A stretch of DNA of 64,000 nucleotides from Megaleporinus macrocephalus (Eukaryota; Chordata; Actinopteri; Characiformes; Anostomidae): the NCBI GenBank assembly GCA_021613375.1, contig CM038726.1:15606341-15670340 (forward strand), read 5' to 3'. Positions 23,701 through 30,362 of this stretch are shown here, one piece after another. The translations under genes were made by a program, and so were the position numbers. A model generated the notes under the pieces. It did no database searches and was not told the origin of the DNA. It saw only the letters and a list, made by a program, of their open reading frames with translations. The first letter of the stretch is position 1. The number at the start of each line of letters is the position of its first letter.

Positions 23701-24052
23701 CTGCCTCATTTAAAAAACATAACTATGTATTCTATATTTTCCAAACATCCAATACAAAACTGGTCTGTTTATGGAATTATGTCCAAATGTACTGTAGCTG
23801 ATGTAAAAGTCTAATGTACACTGTATATCTGAAAGTGAGCCAATCAAGAAGACAGTGACTGACCTCTCTGACCAGCTGGGCAGTTGGTACACACCACATT
23901 CCCCGTCTCCGGCACCTGAGCACACGCGCTATGGTTCGGGCAGGGACAGGGCAGGCAGTCATTTGGGCTCCCAGTTAATGGGTTTCCATAGTAACCATCC
24001 TGACAACGCTCACAAGAGGGACCGGTGGTGAAATCTGTACAGTCACACACAC
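1..24052 (-). CDS. lamc3: laminin subunit gamma-3-like, C-terminal half (14 exons, partial at both ends)
   Basis: A secreted basement-membrane chain that assembles with an alpha and a beta chain into a laminin trimer. Exons in transcript order: 24052-23864, 23028-22777, 22492-22339, 19087-18945, 18048-17870, 12061-11869, 10826-10582, 8425-8349, 6460-6326, 5558-5306, 4124-3981, 3304-3202, 1404-1118, 60-1. Every junction is GT-AG and keeps the codon phase, giving about 804 codons. The order is LE modules, Cys-Pro-Val-Cys-Tyr hinge, then heptad-rich coiled coil with many Asn-x-Ser/Thr sequons, which matches the gamma chains. I choose gamma-3 over gamma-1 because fish gamma-1 is expected to be much closer to mammalian gamma-1 in the coiled coil; gamma-1 is the main alternative. 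Full gamma chains are about 1,600 residues, so roughly half is here. The N-terminal half and about the last 100 residues are outside the window. Confidence 0.85.
61..1117 (-). other. lamc3 intron, very AT-rich
   Basis: Mostly T-rich low-complexity DNA (640-960). At 1020-1073 there is a string ending in aataaagtatgattgattga, typical of the 3' tail of a fish LINE. No coding potential seen. Confidence 0.6.
1118..1404 (-). CDS. lamc3: lamc3 exon: coiled coil
   Basis: Acceptor ctctggcacag, donor GTAATT, 287 nt. After a split Gly it reads IDQEWPVLRTQTRAALKRDS, then EVKKKVRQAERALRPALENA, which aligns without gaps to the EANEKTREAQQALGSAAADA part of gamma-1. Carries NATL and NTSE sequons. Ends in phase 0. 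Confidence 0.85.
1405..3201 (-). other. lamc3 intron with degenerate TTCTR pentamer runs
   Basis: Three stretches (1430-1565, 2018-2088, 2480-2585) are built from ttctg/ttcta-like pentamers, for example ttctattctattctatgc. They look like dispersed pieces of one decayed short-period satellite. The rest is unremarkable AT-rich intron. Confidence 0.5.
3202..3304 (-). CDS. lamc3: lamc3 exon: coiled coil
   Basis: Acceptor ctgtgaag with upstream ctgtct tract, donor GTAAAT, 103 nt. Reads LTALAQGLKEAALSSVVQGK and then KTESEAFSLRKNLE, matching the gamma-1 LLARADAAKALAEEAAKKG region. Both splice sites are moderate; the phase fit on each side supports them. Confidence 0.78.
3635..3711. repeat. (AT)n microsatellite, 77 bp
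   Basis: Uninterrupted at repeat about 38 units long in the intron between exons 4124-3981 and 3304-3202. Open frames across it are artefacts. Confidence 0.98.
3981..4124 (-). CDS. lamc3: lamc3 exon: coiled coil
   Basis: Acceptor cctgttcag, donor GTGAGC, exactly 48 codons in phase 0. Reads SLDLANRTADLDVMVQVKEQ and ends LKTIQKIHK. The heptad pattern and position match gamma-1 EAENLEQLIDQKLKDYEDL. Being phase 0/0, the exon could be skipped without frameshift. Confidence 0.83.
4125..5305 (-). other. lamc3 intron, mostly unique sequence
   Basis: Besides the telomere-like tract there is a GC-richer segment at 4970-5065 (gtggagaggcggagctatcc) that differs in composition from its surroundings and may be a transposon end. 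No protein similarity recognised. Confidence 0.4.
4404..4476 (+). repeat. degenerate telomere-like GGTTAG repeat
   Basis: Contains gggttagggttatg and ggttagggttaggttggg. It is broken and only about 70 bp, so an interstitial relic or part of a dispersed repeat. Confidence 0.6.
5306..5558 (-). CDS. lamc3: lamc3 exon: coiled coil, with unusual donor
   Basis: Acceptor gtgtgtgtcag, 253 nt, ending in phase 0 at ATC CAG. Reads LSEMQQLKENLTLQANETLA and then a Ser/Thr-rich part with several sequons (NITS, NNTR, NSTS). The donor is GTTCAT, a poor match to consensus, but no other GT restores phase 0 for the next exon. Confidence 0.78.
6167..6212 (+). repeat. short tandem repeat around ctttccatggc
   Basis: Four diverged copies of a 10-12 bp unit in the intron between exons 6460-6326 and 5558-5306; the other bases of that intron are plain AT-rich sequence. 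Confidence 0.7.
6326..6460 (-). CDS. lamc3: lamc3 exon: coiled coil
   Basis: Acceptor gttctccacag, donor GTAAGT, 135 nt. Reads HTDIATHIEELAGEALQVSN and continues RTYSMLLSLLDDNSTELHIQ. It aligns closely with the gamma-1 stretch ending TEAYNLLLRTLAGENQ. Contains Asn-Arg-Thr and Asn-Ser-Thr sequons. Confidence 0.87.
6540..6800 (+). repeat. dispersed repeat, family shared with 41,160-41,350
   Basis: Shares blocks such as gagctcctgtgtct and ccagagtggcatcct with 41,160-41,350 at roughly 75% identity. This type of sequence (gggcata/acatattac lead) is common at fish DNA-transposon relics. No coding remains. Confidence 0.55.
7283..7580 (+). mobile_element. possible solo LTR or transposon end
   Basis: Starts tgtcatgcctccctacc, is pyrimidine/GC-richer than its flanks, and carries an aataaa signal near 7560. 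A similar composition is seen at 36,931-37,128 and 59,221-59,480. No target duplication found, so the class is a guess. Confidence 0.3.
8349..8425 (-). CDS. lamc3: lamc3 exon: short coiled-coil exon
   Basis: Acceptor ctattttag, donor GTAGGT, 77 nt, phase 0 in and 2 out. Reads VIPFVIPKGPTQWNALVNES and then EALAK. The end corresponds to the ARKLAERHKQ part of gamma-1. Too short to appear as an open reading frame, but both splice sites and phases fit. Confidence 0.8.
8426..10478 (-). other. lamc3 intron, unique AT-rich DNA and A-rich tract
   Basis: No recognised element from 8,430 to 9,600. The stretch 9,780-10,000 is strongly purine-biased (aagaagaaaaggaaaagaaa). A tRNA-derived SINE head follows at 10,130. 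Confidence 0.5.
10130..10205 (+). repeat. tRNA-derived SINE head
   Basis: An A-box-like tggttcaggcata and a perfect B box (ggttcaattcc) lie about 40 bp apart, the RNA polymerase III internal promoter layout. No tRNA cloverleaf or CCA end is intact, so this is a SINE fragment and not a tRNA gene. Confidence 0.6.
10481..10545. repeat. (TA)n microsatellite next to a lamc3 donor site
   Basis: About 32 ta units, ending 37 nt from the donor of exon 10826-10582. In the minus-strand transcript it would be a self-complementary UA run just after the splice site. Confidence 0.97.
10582..10826 (-). CDS. lamc3: lamc3 exon: coiled coil
   Basis: Acceptor cttatacag, donor GTGAGT, 245 nt. Reads EAREAFTRQFSQLETSAQTL and continues to IQKMTSDLNSL. 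The join to the previous exon gives FLAIQ-EAREAF, which aligns without a gap to LLREAQDVKDV of gamma-1. Two further cysteines occur (AVNCSLM and ANECRALV). A (TA)n microsatellite begins only 37 nt beyond the donor. Confidence 0.82.
11525..11806 (+). repeat. dispersed 'ccgcttatcc' family repeat containing a (CA)n tract
   Basis: Begins attcattcatcttctaagc, passes through gggttgcaagaggtgctgg and ends with ggaaggaactcagagcactc. This is a very common fish repeat. Other copies: 35,822-35,985 (minus), 51,123-51,190 (fragment) and 56,460-56,745. It ends about 60 bp before the donor of exon 12061-11869. Confidence 0.7.
11643..11737. repeat. (TC)n(CA)n compound microsatellite
   Basis: A tctctc run followed by about 34 ca units, inside the dispersed repeat. 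It makes the minus-strand frame at this place falsely long. Confidence 0.97.
11869..12061 (-). CDS. lamc3: lamc3 exon: first coiled-coil segment
   Basis: Acceptor tatctacag, donor GTGAAG, 193 nt. Begins in phase 0 with Ala-Ser-Lys-Leu-Lys-Ala-Lys-Met-Gln-Asp-Leu-Glu-Arg-Met-Leu, aligning to the gamma-1 segment just after the hinge, and ends ALEDFLAIQ. It has an extra cysteine (SNYGCKTYR) and a His/Gln-rich stretch (HHANQHQQN) not expected from gamma-1. A 5.8-kb intron precedes it. Confidence 0.85.
13210..13344 (+). repeat. 135-bp arm A of a near-perfect inverted duplication
   Basis: Matches the reverse complement of 16,758-16,892 at 134 of 135 positions (only base 13,217 differs). Both copies are in the same lamc3 intron. 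The flanks of this copy do not match the hAT element that holds the other copy. Confidence 0.95.
13739..13975 (+). repeat. foldback-family repeat (half element)
   Basis: Shares ctaacaaagtatacaggg, gcagtgctgagaatga and gtagagctgata with the copies at 18,240-18,690, 29,636-31,000 and 62,637-62,715. Appears to be one arm plus loop. Confidence 0.65.
14000..16640 (-). other. lamc3 intron, mostly unique sequence
   Basis: No exon, transposase or clear repeat recognised. Short open frames on both strands lack any similarity I can name. A short gtaatgtaatgtaatgtag run lies near 14,707. Confidence 0.5.
16758..16892 (-). repeat. 135-bp arm B of the inverted duplication, inside the hAT element
   Basis: Reverse-complement copy of 13,210-13,344 with a single difference. 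It sits between the left terminal region of the hAT and its internal part. Confidence 0.95.
17108..17257 (+). pseudogene. start of a hAT transposase (BED zinc finger remnant)
   Basis: An ATG opens a 49-codon frame reading MSKKKTSSVWQFVTACDSDS and then Ile-Cys-Lys-Ile before a stop. The Val-Trp-x-Phe and following cysteine match the start of BED fingers in hAT transposases (and ZBED proteins). The paired CxxC is broken and no catalytic region follows, so it is dead. Confidence 0.65.
17870..18048 (-). CDS. lamc3: lamc3 exon: last LE module and chain-linking hinge
   Basis: Acceptor atttacag, donor GTATGT, 179 nt, ends in phase 0. Reads CNCDPMGSNSMQCHSNGTC, then GFVGYKCDKCELNYYL, then CEECPVCYSLIRDQ. 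The final Cys-Pro-Val-Cys-Tyr matches the conserved gamma-chain hinge where laminin chains are disulphide-joined at the start of the coiled coil. This exon is the strongest single identifier of a laminin gamma chain. Confidence 0.93.
18240..18690. mobile_element. foldback (palindromic) transposable element
   Basis: The arm at about 18,310-18,441 (cactgtatatttctataatt to ggtattatttgg) is the diverged inverse of about 18,545-18,650 (caccaaataatacctgctct to gtaattgtagaact), with a loop of about 100 bp. Other copies at 13,739, 29,636-31,000 and 62,637 show it is a family. It lies between two LE exons. Confidence 0.75.
18945..19087 (-). CDS. lamc3: lamc3 exon: LE module
   Basis: Acceptor tttacag after a pyrimidine tract, donor GTACAT, 143 nt. 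The module reads CNCNPIGSSSPACHPVTGQC, then a Cys-x-Val-Cys pair and Gly-Phe-Phe-Gly-Phe-Ser-Ser-Arg-Gly-Cys. It corresponds to the second-last LE module of gamma-1. The donor is non-consensus after position +4 but phase agrees with the next exon. Confidence 0.88.
19530..19847 (-). pseudogene. Tc1 transposase C-terminal fragment
   Basis: Reads FLFQHDCPPVHKSRSIKTWM, then VEELDWPAQNPDPNLIE and a PSRPTSVSDLTNAHLKEWPN tail. QHD and the later Glu are two of the three DD34E catalytic residues; the first Asp region is deleted. Confidence 0.85.
19907..20095 (-). pseudogene. Tc1 transposase N-terminal (helix-turn-helix) fragment
   Basis: Reads ELSEFQCGHLCNKSSREFSS, then LLNIPQSTVSGIITK, the paired-type DNA-binding helices of Tc1. 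It runs into the deletion point. Confidence 0.8.
20711..21013 (+). repeat. 300-bp inverted repeat, downstream arm
   Basis: Matches the reverse complement of 24,193-24,511 at roughly 85-90% identity. Shared blocks include ccttaagcaggctgtt, atgtaaatgatctct, gtggggttgtttcttt and caccataatgg. Lies in the intron after exon 22492-22339. Confidence 0.9.
21216..21440 (+). repeat. SINE-like repeat ('actgcccc' family)
   Basis: Contains gaaatttgacctccgcattt, acactagggggcagtaagca and ggatccctaaccttcagg. Copies at 25,411-25,622, 40,494-40,709 and a minus fragment at 60,776-60,821. Widely dispersed in fish. Confidence 0.8.
21441..22338 (-). other. lamc3 intron, no recognised element
   Basis: Unique-looking sequence up to the donor of exon 22492-22339; no coding similarity on either strand. 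Confidence 0.5.
22339..22492 (-). CDS. lamc3: lamc3 exon: LE module
   Basis: Acceptor cttttcag, donor GTAGGT, 154 nt, phases 2 in and 2 out. It reads Cys-Ser-Cys-Asn-Pro-Ser-Gly, then ECDPDTGRCLCLSHVTGRDC and an EAGYFNLQPGIGCER ending. This is a complete LE cysteine pattern (loops a-d). The split Arg (AG|G) is completed by the next exon 3.2 kb downstream. Confidence 0.9.
22777..23028 (-). CDS. lamc3: lamc3 exon: LE module with nidogen-binding-type loop
   Basis: Acceptor cttctag, donor GTAAGT, 252 nt. It begins G|GA ACC AGG (Gly-Thr-Arg-Cys-Glu-Leu-Cys) and contains CECNGNIDANAVGVC. In gamma-1 the equivalent module carries Asn-Ile-Asp-Pro-Asn-Ala-Val, whose Asp, Asn and Val contact nidogen. 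All three are kept here and only Pro is changed to Ala. This is the clearest functional site in the window and argues that the chain can be linked to the nidogen/collagen IV network. Confidence 0.9.
23029..23863 (-). other. lamc3 intron, no recognised element
   Basis: Intron between the first two LE exons. AT-rich and non-repetitive by eye. Confidence 0.6.
23864..24052 (-). CDS. lamc3: lamc3 exon: end of one LE module and start of the next
   Basis: Acceptor ttctgcag, donor GTCAGT. The exon starts two bases into a codon (split Gly) and ends one base into a codon. It reads Val-Cys-Asp-Cys, then CERCQDGYYGNPL, then a CPCPNHSACA module start and VVCTNCPAGQRG. This spacing matches the gamma-chain LE modules that follow the L4 domain. 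The upstream exon that supplies the first base of the split glycine was not found in the next 40 kb. Confidence 0.9.
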
Positions 24053-24192
24053 CTGCAGAAAAACACGCGCACACACACATAAGTTGCTTTGTCCATTAGA
24101 AACATCACCATACTTGTTAGTATATCTGAGAAATACAACATACAATACAACAAAGATACAACATTTCCGGAAACAAAATCCTCAAATTATCC

Positions 24193-24511
24193 ACCATTAT
24201 GGTGAAAAACATCTTCTATAGCAAAGAAACAACCCCACAGGACTGTTCCCTTATTGACGAACCCTATTCTCAATTTATCATGGTTGTCCAGTCACAGCAA
24301 CGAACCATCCACTCAGCCTACAGCAGTCTAGTCCACTCATTCACGCTGAAGTAATAAGGGGTGTTGTTACAGCAGCCAGTCAGCTTTTAGAATGAGAAAG
24401 CCAAAGTCAGCCAATCAGAACAGAGATCATTTACATAAATCTCTCTCTTAAAGGTACAGTTACCGAAACAGCCTGCTTAAGGAAAGGTAAAAAAAATTAG
24501 TTAGACTAGTT
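24193..24511 (-). repeat. 300-bp inverted repeat, upstream arm
   Basis: Inverse partner of 20,711-21,013. It begins only 141 nt upstream (in transcript direction) of the acceptor of exon 24052-23864. Copies of this type elsewhere in the genome are likely. Confidence 0.9.
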
Positions 24512-25410
24512 TCATTATGTAAAACCTCATTAACGTTATCAGCACACTTCAGTGACGAATATAGAATGCAACAATGATGTACAGTATAGACCCAGTGATT
24601 AAAACAGCATTAAAAATCAAACAATACTTGGTAAAAACAGAAAAAGAAATCAAGACACCACCAAAATCTTGATGGGCGCATGTGTGACACCAGAAAGAGA
24701 TTGACTGGTTAAACAGAGATATACATGTAAACCCAGCCAAATAGGGCCTTTCAGGGTTAGATCAGTTGGCACAAACAGTTGACATGTGCCTAGACACTCT
24801 TCACTGGAGACCCATAAATGCTGTATGAGCTTTTCACTGAGAAGAAGAAACGAAAAACAAATTGAAATATGCTTTGGCAGCTGAGCAGAAAGCCCAGTGC
24901 TGGAGGCTGCAGCTCATAGGTGCAAACAGGCAGCTCAGCCTTCCGCCTTCTATCCTCAAACACACAGCCCCAAACATAAGACTGGGCAAGACACAGACTC
25001 CATCCAGATTCCCTGCTCAATTCCAGATGCCTTCAGGAAAATAACACAGCGAGCCGAACACACTGTGGTTGAAGGCTGTGTTCAGACTGCGGGCAAATCG
25101 GCTCTTTTGACACAACGCTCTGCACTGCTATTTGCAAAGGGATCAGATTGGGTTTGTGTGTCCAGACATCACCAAAACTATCTGCATGAGTTGCTGTGGT
25201 AATGATGTCGACATTAATAAATACATAGCCACGCTGGTGACATGACTTTCATACGCCAATACAGGAGAGACAGAGGTGCGTTGTTTCACCCCCAAACATT
25301 TATGGCCCACAACTCTTCAGCTTGAATTCCAGCACTTCCATCACTTGACGACATCATTGTTTGATGTGTTGCAAGTGATGCAATGGAAGAATTTGAATTT
25401 AGACCTATTT

Positions 25411-25622
25411 GCAACTTGTGTTCGCACACAGCAGAATTTGACCTCTGCCTGTAATCCATCTGTGCAGTGAAACACCCACATATACGCACACTAGGGGGCA
25501 GTAAGCACACTTGGTAGGCAGCCCTATCCACAGCCCCTGGGGAGCACGGGGTAATATCCTGTTGGTACGGAGGATCAACAGTCCAGTCACAAGACTGGAT
25601 CCCTAACCTTCAGCCCACGACT
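25411..25622 (+). repeat. SINE-like repeat ('actgcccc' family)
   Basis: Same family as 21,216-21,440, with cagaatttgacctctgcc, actagggggcagtaagca and ggatccctaaccttcagc. Some internal bases deleted. Confidence 0.75.
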
Positions 25623-26029
25623 TAAAAATCCCATTTGAGTGGCCAGAACATCCAGACTGAGACAAATCCATAAAAAAGTCAACTGGAATCGCATTTCAGA
25701 TCAGTCCCAAATGTGTTTTTTTGTTGTCCAGATTGTCAAAAATCAATCTGGATACAATCTTGACATGCCACAAATCAGATTTGGACTAGCAATCCGAACA
25801 AGACCAACTCATTTTAAACCGTACATCAGGAGGTACTCTTAAATATATTGACTGTATACTGTAATACTGACTGTAATATGTATGACTGTAATACTGTAAT
25901 ACTGAAATAGAGAGCAACATGCAATTAGAGAGAATGTGTTTAAAGACACTGATAATGGAGATGTATCAGATGCAGATGAAGAGCTTATCTCCTTTTTCTC
26001 CTGAAAAAGAACTTAAGCTGTGAGGGTCC

Positions 26030-26300
26030 TTACCTGTACCCCTCCACTGGTTTGCAGTCAATGCGGCTTGTAGGCCGAACACTGCTGTATATACACACAG
26101 GGCCCGTTTCTGTGCAATGAGGCTCTCAATCATGTAATTAGTCCTGTTCCACCTCATTCGAACATCTTGTAGCTGAGGCTTTGGCGGCATATTCAGCTCC
26201 ACTTGAATGTCCTCCAAGCATGAATACACAAGTGGCAAGTGCTTCAAGTCACCCACAGTTTTTCCGCCGATAGCCAGTGCATCAATTACACGGACAAACT
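26030..26300 (-). pseudogene. hAT transposase fragment
   Basis: The minus strand reads LPLVYSCLEDIQVELNMPPK, then QDVRMRWNRTNYMIESLIAQ and KRAL. The 'D-V-x-x-R-W-N-x-T-x-x-M-x-E-x-L' pattern is the central region of hAT/ZBED-type transposases. Only about 90 codons remain and no ends were found. Confidence 0.75.
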
Positions 26301-28600
26301 GGCGACTCCGAGGTGATGCATTGCTTTTATTACATTACTGCCATTGTTTCTTAAAGTGACACATCGGCTTCGCCCTTGACTTTGTTTTCCATGCATTTTA
26401 ACTTCTTCATTGCATTAGTGATTGCCGTAGGCTCTCCTGTGTGTAAACCATGTGAAACTAATCATGCCAACACAGAATAAATTTGCACCTTTGTTTGTAC
26501 ATATGTACTCTTTTGAATATGCATGCTGGTTTGGCAATATGTAACCAAGTTCCCAAAGTTTGATTAAGCTCTGAGAACCACATTTTCATTAACAGGAATG
26601 TGTTGTTTGTCCAGGAAGATGAATTCGGTGACTTTCTCCATTATCAGCTTTGCCTTGTTGCTGTCTGGAAGGAGTCTCTCACGCTTCTAAATTGTTTCCA
26701 GCATTGTTTGTTGCTGCAGAGCACTTCTTGGCTTTCTACATACAGCATACTCCTTCCATGATGCTTCAGGAGGTGTTTAATCAAGTTTGTGGTGCTGAAG
26801 TTTGCAACACTGCTGCAAACTCTGAAACACTGGCACTAAATAAATTGCACACAGCTGGTTTGTTGTTTTCTTCTTTCAGCTTAAAATAACTCCACACAGC
26901 TGAGTCGACGTGATGATCACACTGCTAACAGGTTTTACTCATGTTCAAGCTACTGTAAAGGTACATGCTGCTCATCTGTGTTTTTCTACATCACATGTGG
27001 CTCAAAGTCTAGTTAAGCTTAATTTAGGCTAGTAGATCATATTAGGTCATGCTTTTTTCCAATATCCGATCTAGAGATTTTAACCAGGATTAGACCGAAA
27101 CAGACTATCACACTACTTTGATTCATGATCAGTTCCTTCCCTTTTCCAGACTCTTCTCCTATCATCCCAATACAAGTTGATATTTCTCTCATTTGTACAT
27201 AAGATGCTGTTCTGAGGCTTAACAAATGAGTATGTCTTGTGGAAAACCCAATATATTTATTTGAAGTCTCCTCTTGATTGTTGACTTTGTCATAGATATG
27301 TCTACCGAGTGGGGTTGGACCTTAATATTCAACTATAACTGACAGACACTCAATTATTGTGTAAATATACAGTTTTTAATTTTAGGATTTGTTTATTTGT
27401 GGATTTTATTCCCCAAGGTATAATCAATGAAGTCAAACTGCAAAATAATTCAATGTTCAGGCTTCTTGGGAGGTTGTGATCAAAGTTACAGTCCATAACA
27501 CACTTTTTTTGGCTGCGCCAAATACAGTACAAAGAAAATCCACCACAAAAATCCACCACTCCACCCGTATTTAGGCCCTTCAACATAAAAGTCTTTTGTA
27601 TAAACATAAAGATTTCTTCTCTTTAAAAAAACAAACTTCTTCCAATGCAGCATGGCAACACCACATTACATTTATCAGCATATTCCTGTACTCCATGAAG
27701 CTTTGGTTAACCCACTGGGCAATTATCCCCTAGCTTGCCGCTAAAAGAGGCTAGCAGGTCTGGTAAACAGAGCAAGGTCGAGCAGTACAGTGCAGCTGTA
27801 CTGCAAAATGGAAGGGCATAGGTTTAATAAACAAGTTTCTCAATGGCTAAGCTTGGGCTGAGGCTTTGAATATTTGTTGTTGATTGCTGTCAAAGCTCTG
27901 GAGCCCACCAAATGATGTTATGGGCAGCTCTACCTAGGTGTTCTTGATCTGTCTAACTGTTGTGAGGCGAAAAGCATTTTCCTATCATCTAGCACTTTTT
28001 TTTTCGTGTGGTCTACGAGGCCTTTTTATGTTTAAAGTATTTAATTTGGCTATACCTAATGGTTTTGGTATGTCTCCGGTGGGTTTGTTGTTGATTTTTC
28101 AGCCTAATGACTACATGGTTTTCTTGGATTTCTGCATTTCTGCATTTCTGTAGAGCTTTTATCTTTATACCTGTAATAATGAAATAAATTGAAATAATGA
28201 GGAAATAACACAACTGGTCTTGGAATTGACCTGTCCAGTTACTTTTGAGGCCCTAAAATTGGGGTGGGGGGAGGTGACTGTGAATGGAAATGGATGTAAA
28301 TCCTACACTGTTCACACAATTTGGATGCAAGTTTCCTGAAATTCAAACTGAGGGTTTGCACATTGAGCTCCTATTCATCATCTCTAATATGCTGCAGGTG
28401 ACAGCTAAAATAACAGCAATGTTTATGGCCCTGACTGTACGAGGGAGCATTATTATTGAATCATTCTGATGAATCGAAGCTTTCATGTTACTTTACAGCT
28501 TCTTCCAAAATAGCTGAAATATATAAAACGTTTTGCATTGTATTGGAATTTTTTAACTAAATTGGCTTCACATGTTTGGAAACCATGATTTCAAACTTTC
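26301..28600. other. no gene or clear repeat seen
   Basis: Non-coding DNA. No frame on either strand shows a known family, and no LE or L4 pattern of laminin is visible on the minus strand. Confidence 0.5.
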
Positions 28601-29262
28601 AAACTCTCAAATGCGAACCCGCGCACTGGCGAGGGAGGAGGGGGTGCTTTATTGATTTTCTCCAATGACAGATTCAGGGCAGAGAGTGCACTGCTGTTTT
28701 TGTACAGTAGAGGGCAATGTGTCATTAAAGTTGGGTGGAGGGAGGCAAACTCGCATGTGGCCAAATCCCGACTCTAAATCCGGCCTGACTGTAATTGCTT
28801 TAGGGATGCATTTTGAAGAAAAGAGGTATGGGGGGGCGGGGGGTGTGAGTGCAAATGTGAAAGATGAATATACAGACAAACAAGCCCCCACGCCAATCCC
28901 CTGGGGGATAACCATGTCCCCTGCTTGATTCCAATATCAAAAACCACATTAGAAGGAGTCGAAACGTCGCCCAGCCTTCAAAGCCCATTCACTTCATAAT
29001 CTCGTTGGCTCGCTCCTAACGGACAAGCGAGGAATAAGTCTCGGAAATTGATTTTAAGTCATTTATGCTCTGAATCAAATCCTACGCACTCTCTGAAAAT
29101 ATTAGATAAAGCTTGACCGCTGAATGCATGTCTAACTGCTTGGTTGTTCTGGGAAGCAGCTGAAGGAAGAACAAACTGGAGTGATGGAGGGAAAAGAGTG
29201 GGGCAGATTCTGTTTCTGCTTAATACATGAAGCCTGGCTGAATCTTGTCCATGACCCACTGC
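28600..29262. promoter_or_regulatory. candidate conserved non-coding block
   Basis: Higher complexity than its surroundings, not repetitive inside the window, with CpG-containing stretches (aacgtcgcccagc, cgctcctaacggacaagcg). Regulatory function is inferred only from texture. Confidence 0.3.
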
Positions 29263-29329
29263 ATATAGGCTATGGAGGACACAGGGGATGCAAGAGTGTG
29301 AAGGGCAAGAGGCCTAAATGATCAAAGGG

Positions 29330-29352
29330 AATCTCTCTCTTACTCACACACA

Positions 29353-29385
<33 letters not shown>

Positions 29386-29390
29386 ATACA
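29330..29390. repeat. (CT)n(CA)n microsatellite
   Basis: ctctctctct followed by cacacacaca with interruptions. Confidence 0.85.
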
Positions 29391-30032
29391 CACATACAAG
29401 TTAAAAAAAGGTGCTGCTTCCCAAAAGAAACATGAGAATATCTCAAACCATGCAATGAAACTAATTGTAATGAAGGATAAATATAAGGACATCTTACACT
29501 GCTGCCCCTAGAAAAGGGGGCTAATGAACTAAATACACTGCACACTGAGACATTTTAAACTAGGGCTAGGCTGCCTGACCTTTTACCATACTTTACAGCA
29601 TTATCATTAAAAAGTTATAAACTCCCTCTCTATTTGATCAGTTCCACTTACTATATATCTACACTTTGTAGGTCTATGATTACAGACTGTGGTTCATCTG
29701 TTTCTCTGCTTTTCTTTGTTAGCCCTCTATCATCCTGCTCTTTAGTTGTTAGGTCCCACACAGGACCACCACAGAGCATGCATTATTTGAGTGGTAGATC
29801 AGTCTTAGCACTCCAGAGACGCTGGCGTGGTGGCAGGTTGGCAGGTCTGTGTTCCTTGGTCCAATCTATTAGACCCTCCTACTTTGTTGGTCCACTCTGT
29901 AGAGAAAAAGTCACCACCACCATGTCAGTGTCGCTGCAGTGCTGAGAAAGACTCAATTCAAGTTTATTTGTGCAGCGTTTTTTATAACAATGTTGTCACA
30001 AAGCAGTTTTACAGAAGTGAAAACAGACAGTT

Positions 30033-30035
<3 letters not shown>

Positions 30036-30121
<86 letters not shown>
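30036..30121. repeat. (TA)n microsatellite abutting a MITE end
   Basis: About 43 ta units running directly into tcgtcactgtccattg, the end of the MITE. Confidence 0.97.
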
Positions 30122-30123
<2 letters not shown>

Positions 30124-30362
30124 TCACTGTCCATTGAAACACATTATCTCCATTTTTGTTGATTTTGAGTTTTTCACATCATTTGAACACACCAATGGTC
30201 ATTTACATTGTGTGAAAATTGCATGATAAATGGACGTGCTCCAAAACAGCTTGGAAAAAAATCTGGTTCCGTTGACTTGCATTGAAAGTAAAGGACGTTT
30301 TTGGTCTCTCCTGTAAAGTTGCAATTTTGAAGATACTTGTTTTTCATTGGGCAGAGACCATA
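30119..30362 (+). mobile_element. MITE with 'tatcgtcactgtcca' ends
   Basis: Ends tatatcgtcactgtccattg and tttttcattgggcagagacc are inverse of each other. Internal parts match 58,233-58,489 (ggttccgttgacttgcatt, taaagttgcaatttt). No coding sequence. Duplicated target appears to be TA. Confidence 0.8.
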
